Shown here in pieces: positions 33,409 through 45,833 of a stretch of DNA of 64,000 nucleotides. This DNA is from Quillaja saponaria (lineage: Eukaryota > Streptophyta > Magnoliopsida > Fabales > Quillajaceae): contig CM055617.1 in the NCBI GenBank assembly GCA_029379385.1, positions 9,734,001-9,798,000 of the forward strand, written 5' to 3'. Below the pieces are notes generated by a model. The model did not search any database, had not been told where the DNA came from, and was given only the letters and a program-made list of their open reading frames with translations. Each line of letters opens with the position of its first letter. Within the stretch, counting starts at the first letter, position 1. A program made the position numbers and the translations under genes.

Positions 33409-34345
33409 TCGATACCTTATTTAATGGAAATTCAAGTGTTATTGCCAAAGAATTTGATAACACCTTTGATGATATGAATTGTAGACTTGTTTGTTGGATT
33501 AGAACACAGGAGGTTAAAGAAGCTATGTCAAAGATGATTAGCAATAGAACCAGATGATATTCATAGAGTTTTGGAGATGCCAAGGAGATATTAGAGTTAC
33601 TTGGTTCACTAATCTTTTTAACAAAATTTTAGCCATCAACGATGCCTAATAAGTGGAAGAATAATATGTTGATTCCTCTTTATAAGAATAAAGGGGATAT
33701 ACAAAGTTGTACTAATTATCGCGAGATAAAACTTTTAAGTGATACAATGAAATTGTAGGATAGGGTGATTAAACGTATGCTTAAGAATGTGACTTTAGTT
33801 TATGAGAATTAATTTCGATTTATGCTGGATTTATGTTGAAAGATCTACAATGGAGGCTATTTTCTTAATTATGAGGTTAATGGAGAAATATAAAGAAAAG
33901 AAAAAAGGATATTTATATGGCTTCTATTGATTGAGAAAAATCATATGATAGTGTGCCGAGATAAGTTTTATGGTGAGTTCTTGAGAAGAAGAAAGTCTTA
34001 ACTAAATATGTAAAAATTATTAAAGACATGTATGTAAAAGTAATGACTAGTGTACGAACTGTAGATGATATGGCTGGAGAGTTCCCAACCACAAGAGGTC
34101 TTCACCAAGGATTATCCTTAATCCCCTACTTATTTGCTTTAGTCATGAATGAACTTACTTATGCCATTCAATATAAAGTTTTGTTGTGTAAGTTATTTGT
34201 CGATAATATCATGTTGATAGGCGAAACTGGAGATGATCCAAATTCTAAGCTAAAATTATAGAAAAAAGGGAGAATACAAAAAGTCTTAGATTAAATTAGG
34301 CAAAAACTAAATATATGGAGTGCTATTTTAATCATACTAACAAAA
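33409..34345 (+). pseudogene. LINE reverse transcriptase relic
   Basis: Plus frames give FDTLFNGNS, then MPNKWKNNMLIPLYKNKGDI (33640-33700), YREIKLLSDTMKL, FPTTRGLHQGLSLIPYLFAL and LFVDNIMLIGET. These are successive blocks of a plant LINE reverse transcriptase. The catalytic F-A-D-D box reads F-V-D-N, so the second aspartate is gone. At least six stops and several frameshifts are present. It starts exactly at the right end of CACTA element 2, so the CACTA element probably inserted into this LINE. Confidence 0.88.
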
Positions 34346-35724
34346 TTTTGATTAAATAATTGTAGATGAATCATATAATTCCCTCAAAAGGCATGCTTCA
34401 ATATCTAAGCTCATTTCTACAGAAAGATGGCGCATCCAATTCCACGTTAATATGTACCTTCTCCCTTAGGTCCATCAATCTGATGAGGTTCATTTTGATC
34501 ACCCGAAAATGCAGGGTCGTGACAAAAATATCCTTTCACAAAATGTGGTTGCATCCGTTGCCTAAAGTGTTATCATAAATTAATTTTTAATTGACTGTAC
34601 CCAAAAAAAAAAAAAAAGTGTTATCACAAAAGGTAGGATACACAAATGTGAAAGTGCTATCACAAAATTCGGTGGGAAACGAAAAAAAGTGCTAGGTCCA
34701 TCTAAGGCAGCAAGACAACTTTTGTTGGAATATATACTCGCAGTTAATAGGCTGCTGGGTCACTTTTTCATTATTGTAGTTATTCTGTGCCTAAATTGGT
34801 TTAGCAAACCTAATTATTAAATAAATAAAATAAAAAATCTGAATATGTAATGTATTTATATTTTTAATATAATTTTTCTATTTATAAACAAAATTTAAGT
34901 TCTATTATTTTTTATTTTATTTTTTTGTAATGCCACATTAATTTGTTATTTATTCACCATATATTTCATGTCATTTCTGTCAATATTACCACTAATGAAT
35001 TGTAATAATAATAATTACAATTCTATAATTATAAAAATTTAATTACAATACAGTAAATAGTAGTAAGGACGGAAGTAAAATTCAAATGAAATTACAGAAA
35101 TATATATATAATTTTCAATGATTCCTTCAAATGTAACATAAATAAAAGGTGATTGATGGCTGTCTGTGAATGGACATGGAAATTGATTGGATGTAAGAAT
35201 ACAACAAAGTGGAGCATGGAAACTTATCCAAAGAAAAAGTGCAGCACGGAAGACACAAATAACTCACCTCAGCACTGGAATGACAAAAATGAAAAATTGG
35301 ACAAAATCAATCGGTGGGATCTTACAAACAAGTGCTTTTGAAATAGTCTTTAGAAATGTAAGGCTGCTACAGATTCATCCACAGCAAGTCTAACATACCA
35401 AATTGGTGTTTTTGGCCTCCGGGCATCTGAGATGCATTCACATGATCCAAAACCCTAGACAATCTCACAAGACAATATTGTACACCAATCTAATGAAAAG
35501 TCGTTATAAAAGATTCTCTATTGTATTAGATTTTCAACTGATACAGACCAACATATTTCATGCCCAAAACTATGATACTGAATTACATAGGATAACATGT
35601 AATATGTATTTAAAGCACAAATGAAATCAACAAACTTGTAGCTTCTTCATCGAAAATGAGAATCGCTTCAAGAAAAAAAATGAAGATCCTGTATTTCTTC
35701 TGACAATGGAACAAACTATACACC
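34346..35724. other. Spacer and likely 3' region of SF3B2
   Basis: No independent gene. The segment next to 35724 would hold the SF3B2 3' UTR, which is transcribed leftward. Short frames at 35150-35400 are not diagnostic. Confidence 0.5.
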
Positions 35725-38700
35725 CTAAAACTTGAAATCCTTCTTCTTCGACTTCCCTTCCTTTTCTTGCATCTTTCGCTTCCTCTTTTTCTCATTCTGC
35801 ACCAAAACCGTCTCAATAAATAAACACACAGGTTCAAAATAATAAGCACAAAAGTAAACCACAAGTTTTTCAAAAAAAAAAAAAATATTATGTATGTGTA
35901 AGTTCTGTCTCTACATGAACTGTATGAGACCCACCTCTGCAACCATGTCACTGAAATCTTCTCGTTGACTCCGCTGCTTCTCCTCCTCCCTTGCTTCCTC
36001 ATACCTGTGACAATTGTTTGAAATAATTAATAATGGAGTAGACTAAAATTAAGGACAACTGCAACAAAGCTATGAAGCCACTGCCTAGTTAAAAACAGGA
36101 AACTTCACATACTTTGCAGGCAAGACATTTTCCATGGCTTCCAACTCTTCTGGTAGTAGGGTGACATCCACCTTATCTGATTTCTGACCTCTAAGCAGAT
36201 CAACCTGCAAGTAATGACCAGAGACCAAGGAATATGTTATCACTTAATACAGTATAAAACATAACAGAAAGCAATTCTGACGAAGTTCTTGATAGATTTG
36301 TCATGATAAAGTTCAGAATCTCAGATACACAAATTTCATCAGTAGCATGTATTTAATTCTATAAAACAACAAAAACAAAGAAAGGACCAAAATCTCACAA
36401 ATTTAAACCCTCCCACCCCCCACAAAACACACAAGGAAAAAATATATACAACAAAACAGGAGATAGTTGTGAGAGGAAAATAACTGGCCAAAATGGTTGT
36501 GGACTAGGGATCCAATAAAATAGAAGTTAAATGGAGAGATTATAAAAGCATACAACTTCATAAATTCCAGTATATATTTGAATTTTAACAGATTTTGATT
36601 ATGTTTTAGGAAAACAATCCTTAAAATCCACTTAGAATGGTATAGATATTCATATCACACTATAATTGATATTTATTCAAACGACATTCTAATTAGTCAA
36701 TGATTATATCAATCAATGGAACATAACATTATATATCTAGGAACATAAACTCTAACAAAATTTGCAGTATAATACAAGCATCATTTAGAAAGGGATCCAT
36801 CTGATAATAAATCCTGCCTTGCAATTTGGAAGACATTAAATTAACAGTGACCCAATTATCTGGGTCCATGAAAGGAAGTACAATTCTTATATAAAATACA
36901 AAACAATGTCATTTACTCCAAAAAAATATCCACAAAGATACAGCCAGAAATTATTTAATATAAGACCAGGAAAAAAAAAAACAAACAAACAAGAAAACAA
37001 ACAAAAACAAAATATAGTATGTCAAACTGTCATCAAGGCAGAGAAGAGTGAATAAATTGTTCTTCCAACCAAAAAGAACACAACCCACTTAAACCACAAT
37101 ACACACGTACCCTTTTGGCAGCTGTCTTGTCTTGGGTGCCACTGCCAACCACATAACTGTTTACAGAAAGGAGCATCAGAAAATGTCAAGAAACTAGAGA
37201 AAAATATTATAGTAATAATTATCTATATTTATTAACAAAACTCAAGTTTAACTTCATTAAATGATCACTTACGTGTGTGTCGTTCCAAGTAAAGTCCCCG
37301 GAGCAATTCTCTCCTCTTTCTCTTCAAGTACCTTCACAGAAAACAAAACATAATAAATGACATCAATGCAATTGGAAAACAAGTAAATGTTATAAGAACA
37401 GTAGATATATCATATCAGAACACTCACTTGGTAGAGAGGTCTCTCAGGTTCCTTTCTCTGTTGCTTACGAAGGTCAATGACGTCTGGTGTCTCCACTCCA
37501 GTGGGAGTACTAAGGTGAAAAAGGAAGAGTTAATGACAACAAGTTAGATATTGCTACAACAATATGATGATGATAGGTAGAAACACGAAAGGAAAAAGTG
37601 TTACTGGCTGGATCATACTGAAGCACCTTGAAAGACATACTGGCCTAAGCTTACATGGAGCCTCAGCAAGAATCACAAAAGTAATTATACAAAATAATAC
37701 CTTGAAAGGCTATCAACAGATTGAATGCCATCTTCAAGCTCCTCGTCCTCAATTTCTTCTTCCTCTTCTTCTTCTTCTTCCTCCTCTTCCTCCTCCTCCA
37801 AATCACCCCAATGCTTGGTTTTATCAACAGGCTCTTCCTGAGTTGATAAAACATGTAGATAAATTCCAAGTAGAAATACCATCATTAAATGCAAATCACT
37901 GAGCTTATACAAAATAATTTCAAACTAAACTATTGAAAAGCATTTTTGAATTCTAACTTATAAGCTTCAATAACAGAAGTTATGACAAGTAACCGTCAAC
38001 ATTTCCCTGAAACCCAATTGACCAGGCCTATTCCAGATTGCTAGTTATTTTGTTTATCATTTTCTTTTCAAGTAGAGGATCCCTTAACCTCCTCATTGTA
38101 TCTTTTCCTCTCTCTTATTATTGGTTTATTATCCTATAAAAATAAAAAATAAAGAAAAGATATTGTGAAGAAACATTCATATCCAATCCACCATAGGCAG
38201 GGAGAACTTGTATGTGAAACCACCTCATAGTTGGGCTGCTCTTGTTGATGGACGCCAAAAACATCTCCATACAGTGGACGTCCATACTGGTCAGAAAGTA
38301 AACAAGTAAAATAATTAATAGAGTTTTGGAGAGAAAAGCTTATTTATAGGTTATAACTTGAAAGAATGCCAGAAAAAAAAAAAAAAAAAAAAAAAGGCAT
38401 AATAAAAATAATAACTTACTTCATCAACGGGAGGTTTGCCCCAGCCACCTGGATGGTAACCAAAGGTAGCTCCAGGAGGAATGGGAGCATTCAACCCAGG
38501 GATTTTCAAATGTGGGTATGATGGTGGAGGCCCATATCTCTGGAAACATGAAGTGAATGCAGTCAAAGTGACAACAAAGAAATAAAGTACAAGCCACAAG
38601 ATGTTCAGAAATCTCACCTGCATATTAATGAGCCATGGAGGAGGAGCACCCTCTGGCATTCCAAGAGCTTCTTTTAGCTCTTGTGACAGCATCCCAGGCT

Positions 38701-41700
38701 TCATCTCCCGCAATTTTACCTGTCATCCAATCAAAAGAACAATATGAGCATTTCATGGGAAGGTGCCAAACTGCCAATAAAGCTGTATACTATATTAGTT
38801 TCATAACCACAACCAGTTAAAAGAAGGGAATATAAGTTTAACCAATATTAGCAGCACAATCATGTACTATGAATAAAAGTTATAGGTGTTGGGTTTGATT
38901 AACCAATCAAGCCCACGATCTTTTTCTTCATTCTATTTTATTTAACAAAAACCAACCCCAGAAGACGAAAAGAAAAATATGAACCTATCATCTCATTTTG
39001 ATTTCTTAATCAAGCATGCATTTAAAGTAATATATTTTAAGAAATTCAGGATTCAATAACACTAATTCAACTTTATATCATCCATTGGGTGAATACATTT
39101 ACTTTTTATAGGACAGTAAATTTAGTAGAAAGAAAAGAGTACAAAGATGGAGGACGCCTCATCCTGCATAATATACGAGAAAGGGAAATACAAAATCAAA
39201 CACAAGATATATGAAATAACCTGCAGAACAAAACTAAAAATGCCAAATTAGAAAGAAAACAAAACCAAAAACAAAGTAGTAAAGAACCTAAGTCAAAAAA
39301 ATTATTTTTGTGGGACTGACATCCATTAGCGCGCATCAACCTTACAAAGGAGAGTTCTCATTGCATAATACTTGGATTGGAATCCCACTTGATCTACAAA
39401 TCCTCTCCAGTAAAATATCCATATAATTGAATATACAACTGGAAAATATATGCATTCCTAACATAAATTCAGAAACTTCTATTATTATGAACCAAATAAG
39501 TTTACAAGATTAATGGCCACAACAGAAAATGTGCACTTCACTTATCGGTGATAGTTTATAGTGTATAAATATATCATGTCCAGACTACATATTCTATGTT
39601 CTGTCCCATCCTTCTGAGTAACATGTTTAGTATGCATTCAATATTCATTTCATCAACTAGCATAAGGCTTCTATGGTATCTAAGCGGTTATATACTAACA
39701 TAATAAAACCAAATCTCGGACTAAACACACAAGAACAACAAAAATATCAAAAACACATCAGTATCTAAAACTTGCAGGATACAGGAAGTATAGCATTAGT
39801 ATGTAGTATACCTCAAATTCTTTTCCTTCGTGGTACAGGTCACCTAGGGTTGTCAGCTTTGGCTTCGTCTGGTATTTAAAGAATGCATCATGGAGAACCT
39901 AACAAATACCAATTTTTCACCAAATAACGAATATAAGAATCAACCAAAAACAGACCAATAAAATCGTGCAGAAAAAGCAACTTCCACAAAGGGAACCGGC
40001 ACTAAATCCAATAAGTAAATTAAACCAAGCAAAGAGAGAAACCTGATAATCAATATCCATTTTCCCCATTTTAGGTTGCATACGCTCCCGTTGCTTTTGT
40101 TTCAGCTTCTTGCTGTCCTCTTTTTCAATGTAAGCCTGTATGAGAGAATCACAAAATAACAAAACAGATAAATAGCTGCCCAACATAGACTTGTTACAAT
40201 GATATAATTATAAAAAAATGATGTAGAGATGCATGAAAATAGACAGAGTTTGAAGAAAAGGAAAACCACCATGAATGAAAAAGGAAAAGAAAACGAAAAT
40301 AAAACACTATAATGGTTGCAAGGGAAAATTCCATAGCTATACCTCAGAATTATACAATGGAAAATTCCATAGCTATACCTCAGAATTATACAATATGACT
40401 CAAGATCAAGCTGACAGAAAGTTTTTGGCATTTGCTTGCCAGGTAACACCAGCTCCTGATTTAAGTAACAGAATGCGATGTTTAAACTAGGAGCTACCAG
40501 TAAATACAGAATCTAGAACAATTACCCACTATCAAATGATTTCTTGACATGGGAAATATCAAACATCTAGTAGGTATTCACAAATAACTGTACCATCAAC
40601 CAGAAAAAGATAAAAAGGAAAGGGACTGACACTGAAGAACATCTAGGCAGTTGAAAAATATTCAGACTGTGTAACTTAAATGACAGAACATATTACTTGT
40701 GTATCTACTCACAAAGATGATATATTATTCATCCTTTCTTTGATAAGTCACAAAGATTATTCCATCTCCAAGAAGAAAAATATTCTGCCTCTCCCACCTC
40801 AACCAGAAAAAGAAAAAAGAAATGGGACCGACACTGAAGAACATCTAGGCAGTTTAATATACATACTGTGGATTTTAACGACCACAAAAAAAATATATTA
40901 CAAGTGTATCTACCCACAGAGATTATATATTCTTCATCTTTTCTTTGATAAGTCACAAAGATGATTCCTTTCCAAAAGAAAAATATTATTCCTCTCTCAC
41001 CTCTCTCTAAAGGCACTGAGCCAAACTACACAATTGGTAAATGATATCATCTAATAAAATTGAATTACCTGTCTAATTTTTTCAATTCCAGTGGCAGCAA
41101 TAAAATCAGGAAGCTGAAATGGTTGTTTTTCAATGCCTCGCTTACCCTACAAAATAAAAAAAATGTTCGATAAGATACAACTAAAAAGCCAGAGATGACA
41201 CTAAAAAAAATCTATGGCCAAGTTATGCTAATCGTTAAAAGTATCATGAATGTAAAAAGGAAGTCAGCCAGGCAAAGCACAATGGAAAGGCATCTGAAAA
41301 TTCAAATCATATAAATCAGCACCTTAAATGTTAAACAAAAACCCCAAGTATCTATCATGCAAAAATGTCATATGCTCATAAACCCCCACATACAGCATCA
41401 TAAGAATGAGAATACCCCAACGAAACAAGCAAATATATTAAAAGATAAATAATTCAAGGATGCCCTTTGGCAAACACCTAGAAGTCCAGACTCCAAGATT
41501 GTCACAGCCGCTCCCCTGCAAGAACCACATACATACGTATAAGAGAAACCTTTGCTACATTATCTTCTCACACCCTATTCCCTAACTCCCTCATCTTTAC
41601 TATTCCCATCCGTCATGCTCGAGACCCATAATGCTCAATTTAGCAAACTTACTAACCTGCAAAAATTTCCTCTTCTGACACCAATGCCTTGGTACAGGTA

Positions 41701-44426
41701 CAGTATTCCGATATGACTTCAAAAACACCAGTAACTTGGGATCTGCAGCAGTTGCATCCCACACCTGGAAAGTGAAAATTATAGATATATATATTCCAAT
41801 TAGAAATTGATAATAAAAACATACTAGAAAGGAAAATGGCCGAAACTAAAAGTAAACTAGGAAAAGGGAACAAATTCCCAACCTCAACAACATCAGGTCT
41901 CGAGGAAATCTGCTTCAGTTCAGCAATCTTCATACGCCGTTGAAGCTGAAATTTAATATGAAAACCAACATAACACTATCAGCATTAATATAAAACAACA
42001 ACAACAAACAGACAATAATAAGAACAAACTTTAACAAATCAACACACCTTTTTCTTCTTATTTGAAGTGCCTTTTTCTTTTTGCTGATTATCATGCTCTT
42101 CCTCTTCAGAGTCTGAGTCAGCCTTCTTCTTTGACTCAGCATTTTCTGCTGATTCGTCCTTCTTGTCATTCTCCTGGTTGTACATGATATGCAAAACATG
42201 AGATAAATAGTAAATACTTTTTCACAACAATTAACAGAAAACATATACATTATGTCTATGGACGATTGCAGCCAACTCATTACCTCAGAACCAATAGCTT
42301 CAATGAAACTAAATTTCTCAAAGATCTTTCTGAATTCTTCATCCATGCCTACATCTAAGTCCGCCTTCTCGGGGACATACTCCACTTCAACTTGCTCAAT
42401 AACCTACAAATTACAAAAAGAAGCCAAATCCACATGTGATGATCTATTTAAAGGTACCCCATTCACATCACAACAACTGAACATAAGACCATCATAAAAT
42501 GTTACTCTTGTTTACAGTCTAACATTACAAGAAATAATACTTATATAGTTAGACTGAGTTTACACAAGCTGATTTTAAAACTAATCCAACTTTCCAAACC
42601 CAAAATAAATAAATAAATAATTAGAATATTGTTATAATTTCCCATTCCTGTAAACAATCAAAAATAAACCCAACTAAGCAATCAAAGAAATAGTTAAACA
42701 TTGAATCAGTAGAGATCTTTTAGTTTCTAAAAAGGTCAAAAGTCAAAACCTAAAAAAATACAGGGAAGCCAAATCATGCTCTCTCACCATTTTCAATCTA
42801 TCATGATCACCCAATAATTTCCAGTATAAATGCAAGTGAAACCCAAATGCACAGCCCGTCCATTGAGGCTAAGGGCACTCATTAAACCACAATGTAGCTC
42901 AAACAAGATCTACAATTGAATTCTCAAGTGCATTAAACATAAACCATCCAAGTTTTAACTTCATTAGGTTACATTTCTATACCTCCAGTTTCTAGACAAC
43001 TGAATTTCACATTCATTTTTCAATCAAATTCTGAAGAAAATGATTTACATAACTGAAGCTGTGTTTTAGTTGCCCAACAAAATACTCAATAAAGGATACT
43101 CGCCTAAGCCTTAAAATCCCAGATTAGTTTAGATTGGCTATATGAATCACTTTCCTCTATTCGCATTGATCCAAGAAGTGATGCCCAAAATAATCATATC
43201 CTCCCCAAGAATTTCTCTCTTACATAATTCTTGGTCTCCCTCTACCCATCCAACCTCGTCCACGTACACCAAGTCACTTCCCCTATCTAAGTCATCCAAC
43301 GGCCTACTTGGATATGTCCAAACCAACACGTACAACCTCCACCTTTCTATATATCTTCTTATTTCACATTCTATCTATTCTTATATATCCTGTCATTCAT
43401 CTCAAAATTTATGTCTCAACCACTCCTATCTTCCCATGTGCATTCGCAACCATACAACCATAGTTGTCAAAATAGCGAGTTAACACGTATCTCACTTATC
43501 CCAAATGATTCAAATCATGTCAAAAAGATTTTAGGATCACATATTCACATACTCAGTAAAAGGTAACCAAATATATTGAAACAAGTAAACATGAGAGACC
43601 TAAGCTTCCACTTTCACTCCCGAAAGTTCTGAGAGCCAGACAATACAGTAAGATAATGTTCAGAATGTTACGAACCTATTTTGGAGAAAAGGAAAACGAC
43701 AACGTTTTGCTGGAGATTATACGCAGCTTTTTGGAGGTGGAGGACGTCAGTCAATAGGAGTGTGGTTTCCGAGTTTTATGGGTCACTACTAGAATTTGGG
43801 GCTGCTGACCTGTATGGGATGAGCTGGGATGTAGGGTGTATAGCAGAGCCATATTGTAGTGTTGAAGGTCCCAAAAATGATTGAGAATTGTAGCTTAGAT
43901 TAGGTAGTATTTCAGTATATTTTCCTAGCTAGTTTTGGTAGCCAAGAAAGTTCTATTTCAGATTTTGGAACCTATCACAAAAATCGTAAAACCCTAACTC
44001 CAGTCCCCATTTGTTTAGCAAACAAAAATCCCTATTTGAAATCCAATTTGCTTTCGTTTATACCCCTTGTCAGAAACAAGATACTACGAATTAAAACCAC
44101 CAATCATCTCCCAATCAATTCAAAGTACAAAAACCGACTTAGGATGATATTTCAAATATTAAAAGAAAAGCAATAAATAAAACCTTTTGTGAATCGGAAT
44201 TCTCCATAGCATCGTCATCAGCAGTTTCTGGAGCATCACTATCTTCCCCAACAGCAGAATCATCCACTTGTGCCTGAGAGGCCTTGTTATTCTTCTTCTG
44301 CTTTCGTCGACGGCGACGACGTTCGCTTTCCCGCGACTTCTTGGCAGTGTTAGAATTAGAGTTCTTAGTCAGATCTCCGTTTCCGACGACGACTCCGTTT
44401 TGGTATGGGAGAGTCTCGGCGGCCAT
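35725..44426 (-). CDS. SF3B2: SF3B2 / SAP145, U2 snRNP subunit (586 aa, 18 exons)
   Basis: A subunit of the SF3b complex of U2 snRNP, acting in the nucleus at branch-site recognition. Coding exons, first to last: 44426-44184, 42403-42284, 42173-42048, 41945-41883, 41764-41657, 41146-41069, 40135-40043, 39898-39812, 38719-38618, 38539-38420, 38286-38224, 37837-37701, 37509-37428, 37331-37273, 37156-37111, 36204-36113, 36004-35935, 35796-35725. All introns are GT-AG and the frame closes throughout. Domains: basic/acidic N-terminus (1-160), DUF382 core (about 180-306), PSP proline-rich domain (about 316-372), a run of about 15 glutamates (exon 12), and a basic end KKKDFKF. The length fits Arabidopsis SF3B2 (584 aa from memory). 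The start is MAAETLPYQNG; an in-frame ATG at 44501 could extend it by 25 residues. Confidence 0.95.
36205..37110 (-). other. SF3B2 intron 15 (906 bp)
   Basis: Largest intron of the 3' half. It is AT-rich, with an A-rich tract near 36970-37010 and no recognisable element. Confidence 0.8.
38368..38394. repeat. Poly-A tract in SF3B2 intron 10
   Basis: About 26 A residues on the plus strand lie within the short intron between the exons at 38420-38539 and 38224-38286. On the sense strand this is a poly-T of the sort found before 3' splice sites or left by a retroposon. Confidence 0.85.
40323..40394. repeat. Perfect 36-bp tandem duplication in intron 6
   Basis: Two identical head-to-tail 36-bp copies (40323-40358 and 40359-40394), opening GGAAAATTCCATAGC and closing AGAATTATACAAT. 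Confidence 0.95.
40590..41005. repeat. Imperfect ~210-bp tandem duplication in intron 6
   Basis: The phrase GACACTGAAGAACATCTAGG occurs at about 40628 and 40830. Around each lie ACCAGAAAAAG, GTGTATCTAC, TTTCTTTGATAAGTCACAAA and AAGAAAAATATT in the same order. The copies are about 80% alike. Confidence 0.9.
42404..44183 (-). other. SF3B2 intron 1 (1.78 kb)
   Basis: The longest intron. The block 43145-43460 is more balanced in composition than its surroundings and looks like a degraded dispersed repeat in reverse orientation, but I cannot name the family. There is no coding evidence. A long first intron is common in constitutively expressed plant genes. Confidence 0.7.
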
Positions 44427-44696
44427 ATTCGTGTTTGGCCTGAGACAGTTCGACGATTTGGATTCGAGTTTTGAGTGTTGAGGAGGAAGAAGAATAGGCA
44501 CGTGCCGGGCTTTATGACAGTTGAGTGAGCCTGGTGGGCGGCTCTCATTTGAGTAATTGAGTTGGACTCTTGTTTTATTGACCCAAGTATGTTGGCAGAG
44601 AGCCCAAATTTAAGGCTTTTGCTTCTGGCACTGTTTGGAGGCAGGAGAACATTGAGAGAAAGAGAGAGTAGAGGAAAGTATACTTTTTAGTTGTGA
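44427..44696 (-). promoter_or_regulatory. Remaining SF3B2 5' UTR and proximal promoter
   Basis: Only about 270 bp separate the SF3B2 start codon from the target duplication of a Mutator-like element. The stretch 44500-44600 is relatively GC-rich and contains GCCCGGCACG/TGGGCGGC-type sequence. AGCCCAAAT occurs at 44600-44608. No clear TATA box is seen. Any promoter elements farther upstream have been displaced by 6.6 kb. Confidence 0.5.
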
Positions 44697-44705
44697 TGAA
44701 ATATA
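44697..44705. repeat. Target site duplication, left (TGAAATATA)
   Basis: This 9-mer directly precedes the terminal inverted repeat and is identical to 51287-51295. Confidence 0.95.
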
Positions 44706-44905
44706 GGAAAAAATCATGGACTAATTTTAAAAATATAATTTAAAAATAGGTCATTTTTTAAACTAATATTAAAAATAGACCAAATTTATCATATCACTGT
44801 CACGTCATTCAGTCACACCAGTAAAAAAAAAAATGTGAATAGTATGCGAATCACTGTTCACTGAACAGTTACACGGATATTATTTATTTTTTTTAAAATT
44901 ATTTT
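44706..44905 (+). repeat. Left terminal inverted repeat of the MULE
   Basis: Pairs with 51095-51286. Shared blocks include GGACTAATTTTAAAAATATA, AAACTAATATT, GGACCAAATTT-like, GCCACGTCAT-like and GTGAATAGTA. A poly-A tract of variable length splits it. Confidence 0.9.
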
Positions 44906-44937
44906 TATCTTTTCTCAAAATTAAAAATATATAAATA

Positions 44938-44968
44938 GTAACTTCGTGAGTCCAACTCACGAAGTTAC
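44938..44968. repeat. Palindromic GTAACTTCGTGAGT motif
   Basis: Perfect 14-base arms (44938-44951 and 44955-44968) around a 3-base spacer. Related single or paired motifs occur at 45318-45349, 45424-45452, 50722-50738, 50820-50855 and 50983-51003, always near the element ends. Their placement suggests transposase-binding sites (inference). Confidence 0.85.
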
Positions 44969-45005
44969 TGTTCACTTTTTTTTTTTTTTTCACTATAATT
45001 TTGTT

Positions 45006-45311
45006 TGGGAAGAAAAAATTATTATTATTTTCTTAAGTAAGAAATTTTTTTATTATTTTTCAAAAATTAAAAATATATGAATAGTTTTTTTTATTTGTAT
45101 TTTTTATTTATCTTGAAAAAATTTACCCCAAAATTACAACCATAAAAAAATAAAAATGGGAAGAAAAAATTATTATTATTTTCTTAAGTAAGAAATTTTT
45201 TTTTTATCATTTTTCAAAAATTAAAAATATATGCATAGTTTTTTTTTATTTGTATTTTTTATTTATCTTGAAAAAATTTACCCCAAAATTACAACCATAA
45301 AAAAATTAAAA
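45006..45311. repeat. 151-bp tandem duplication in MULE left arm
   Basis: Copies begin at 45006 and 45157 with TGGGAAGAAAAAATTATTAT and run to an ACCATAAAAAAAT-like end. They are about 95% identical, so the duplication is fairly recent. Part of the unit (ATCTTGAAAAAATTTA) recurs inverted at about 50890 in the right arm. Confidence 0.93.
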
Positions 45312-45833
45312 TAAACACTAACTTCATGATCCCAATACACGAAGTTACTATTGTTTGTTTTGTAATTTTTTTTTTAGTCGATTGAAAAATTTTATCATGT
45401 TTCAAAAAAAAAAAACACATAAACAGTGAACCCAACACACGAAGTTACTATTCATTTATTTTTATTTTATTTTCTCCCTTTTATTTATTTAATCTATATA
45501 TTTAGTAAGACAATAATGAATAAATTAATAATTTTTTCTTGATAAAACCATTTTGTAGTAAAATCATATTCCCTTTATCACTGGGTATATTTTTTTTCTT
45601 CCTTTTATCAAATAAATTAACAATTTTTTGGGTAAAGTAATTAGTGTACTATTTTTTATAATAATAGATTCATTTAATCCCTAAATTATTTATAAAAAAT
45701 TTTGTATTGTTTTGTAAATTTAATTTCATCGATGATTAAATTATTAAAAAATTAAACAATCCAAATTATAATAAAATTAGAAAATAAAAATATCCAAACT
45801 GTGTTGTGAGATGTACAATATTTTATATTAATT

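Noticed and set aside
35610..36002. 130-codon independent gene
   Set aside because: It overlaps the last two SF3B2 exons and their intron on the same strand in other frames; it is a by-product of that gene.
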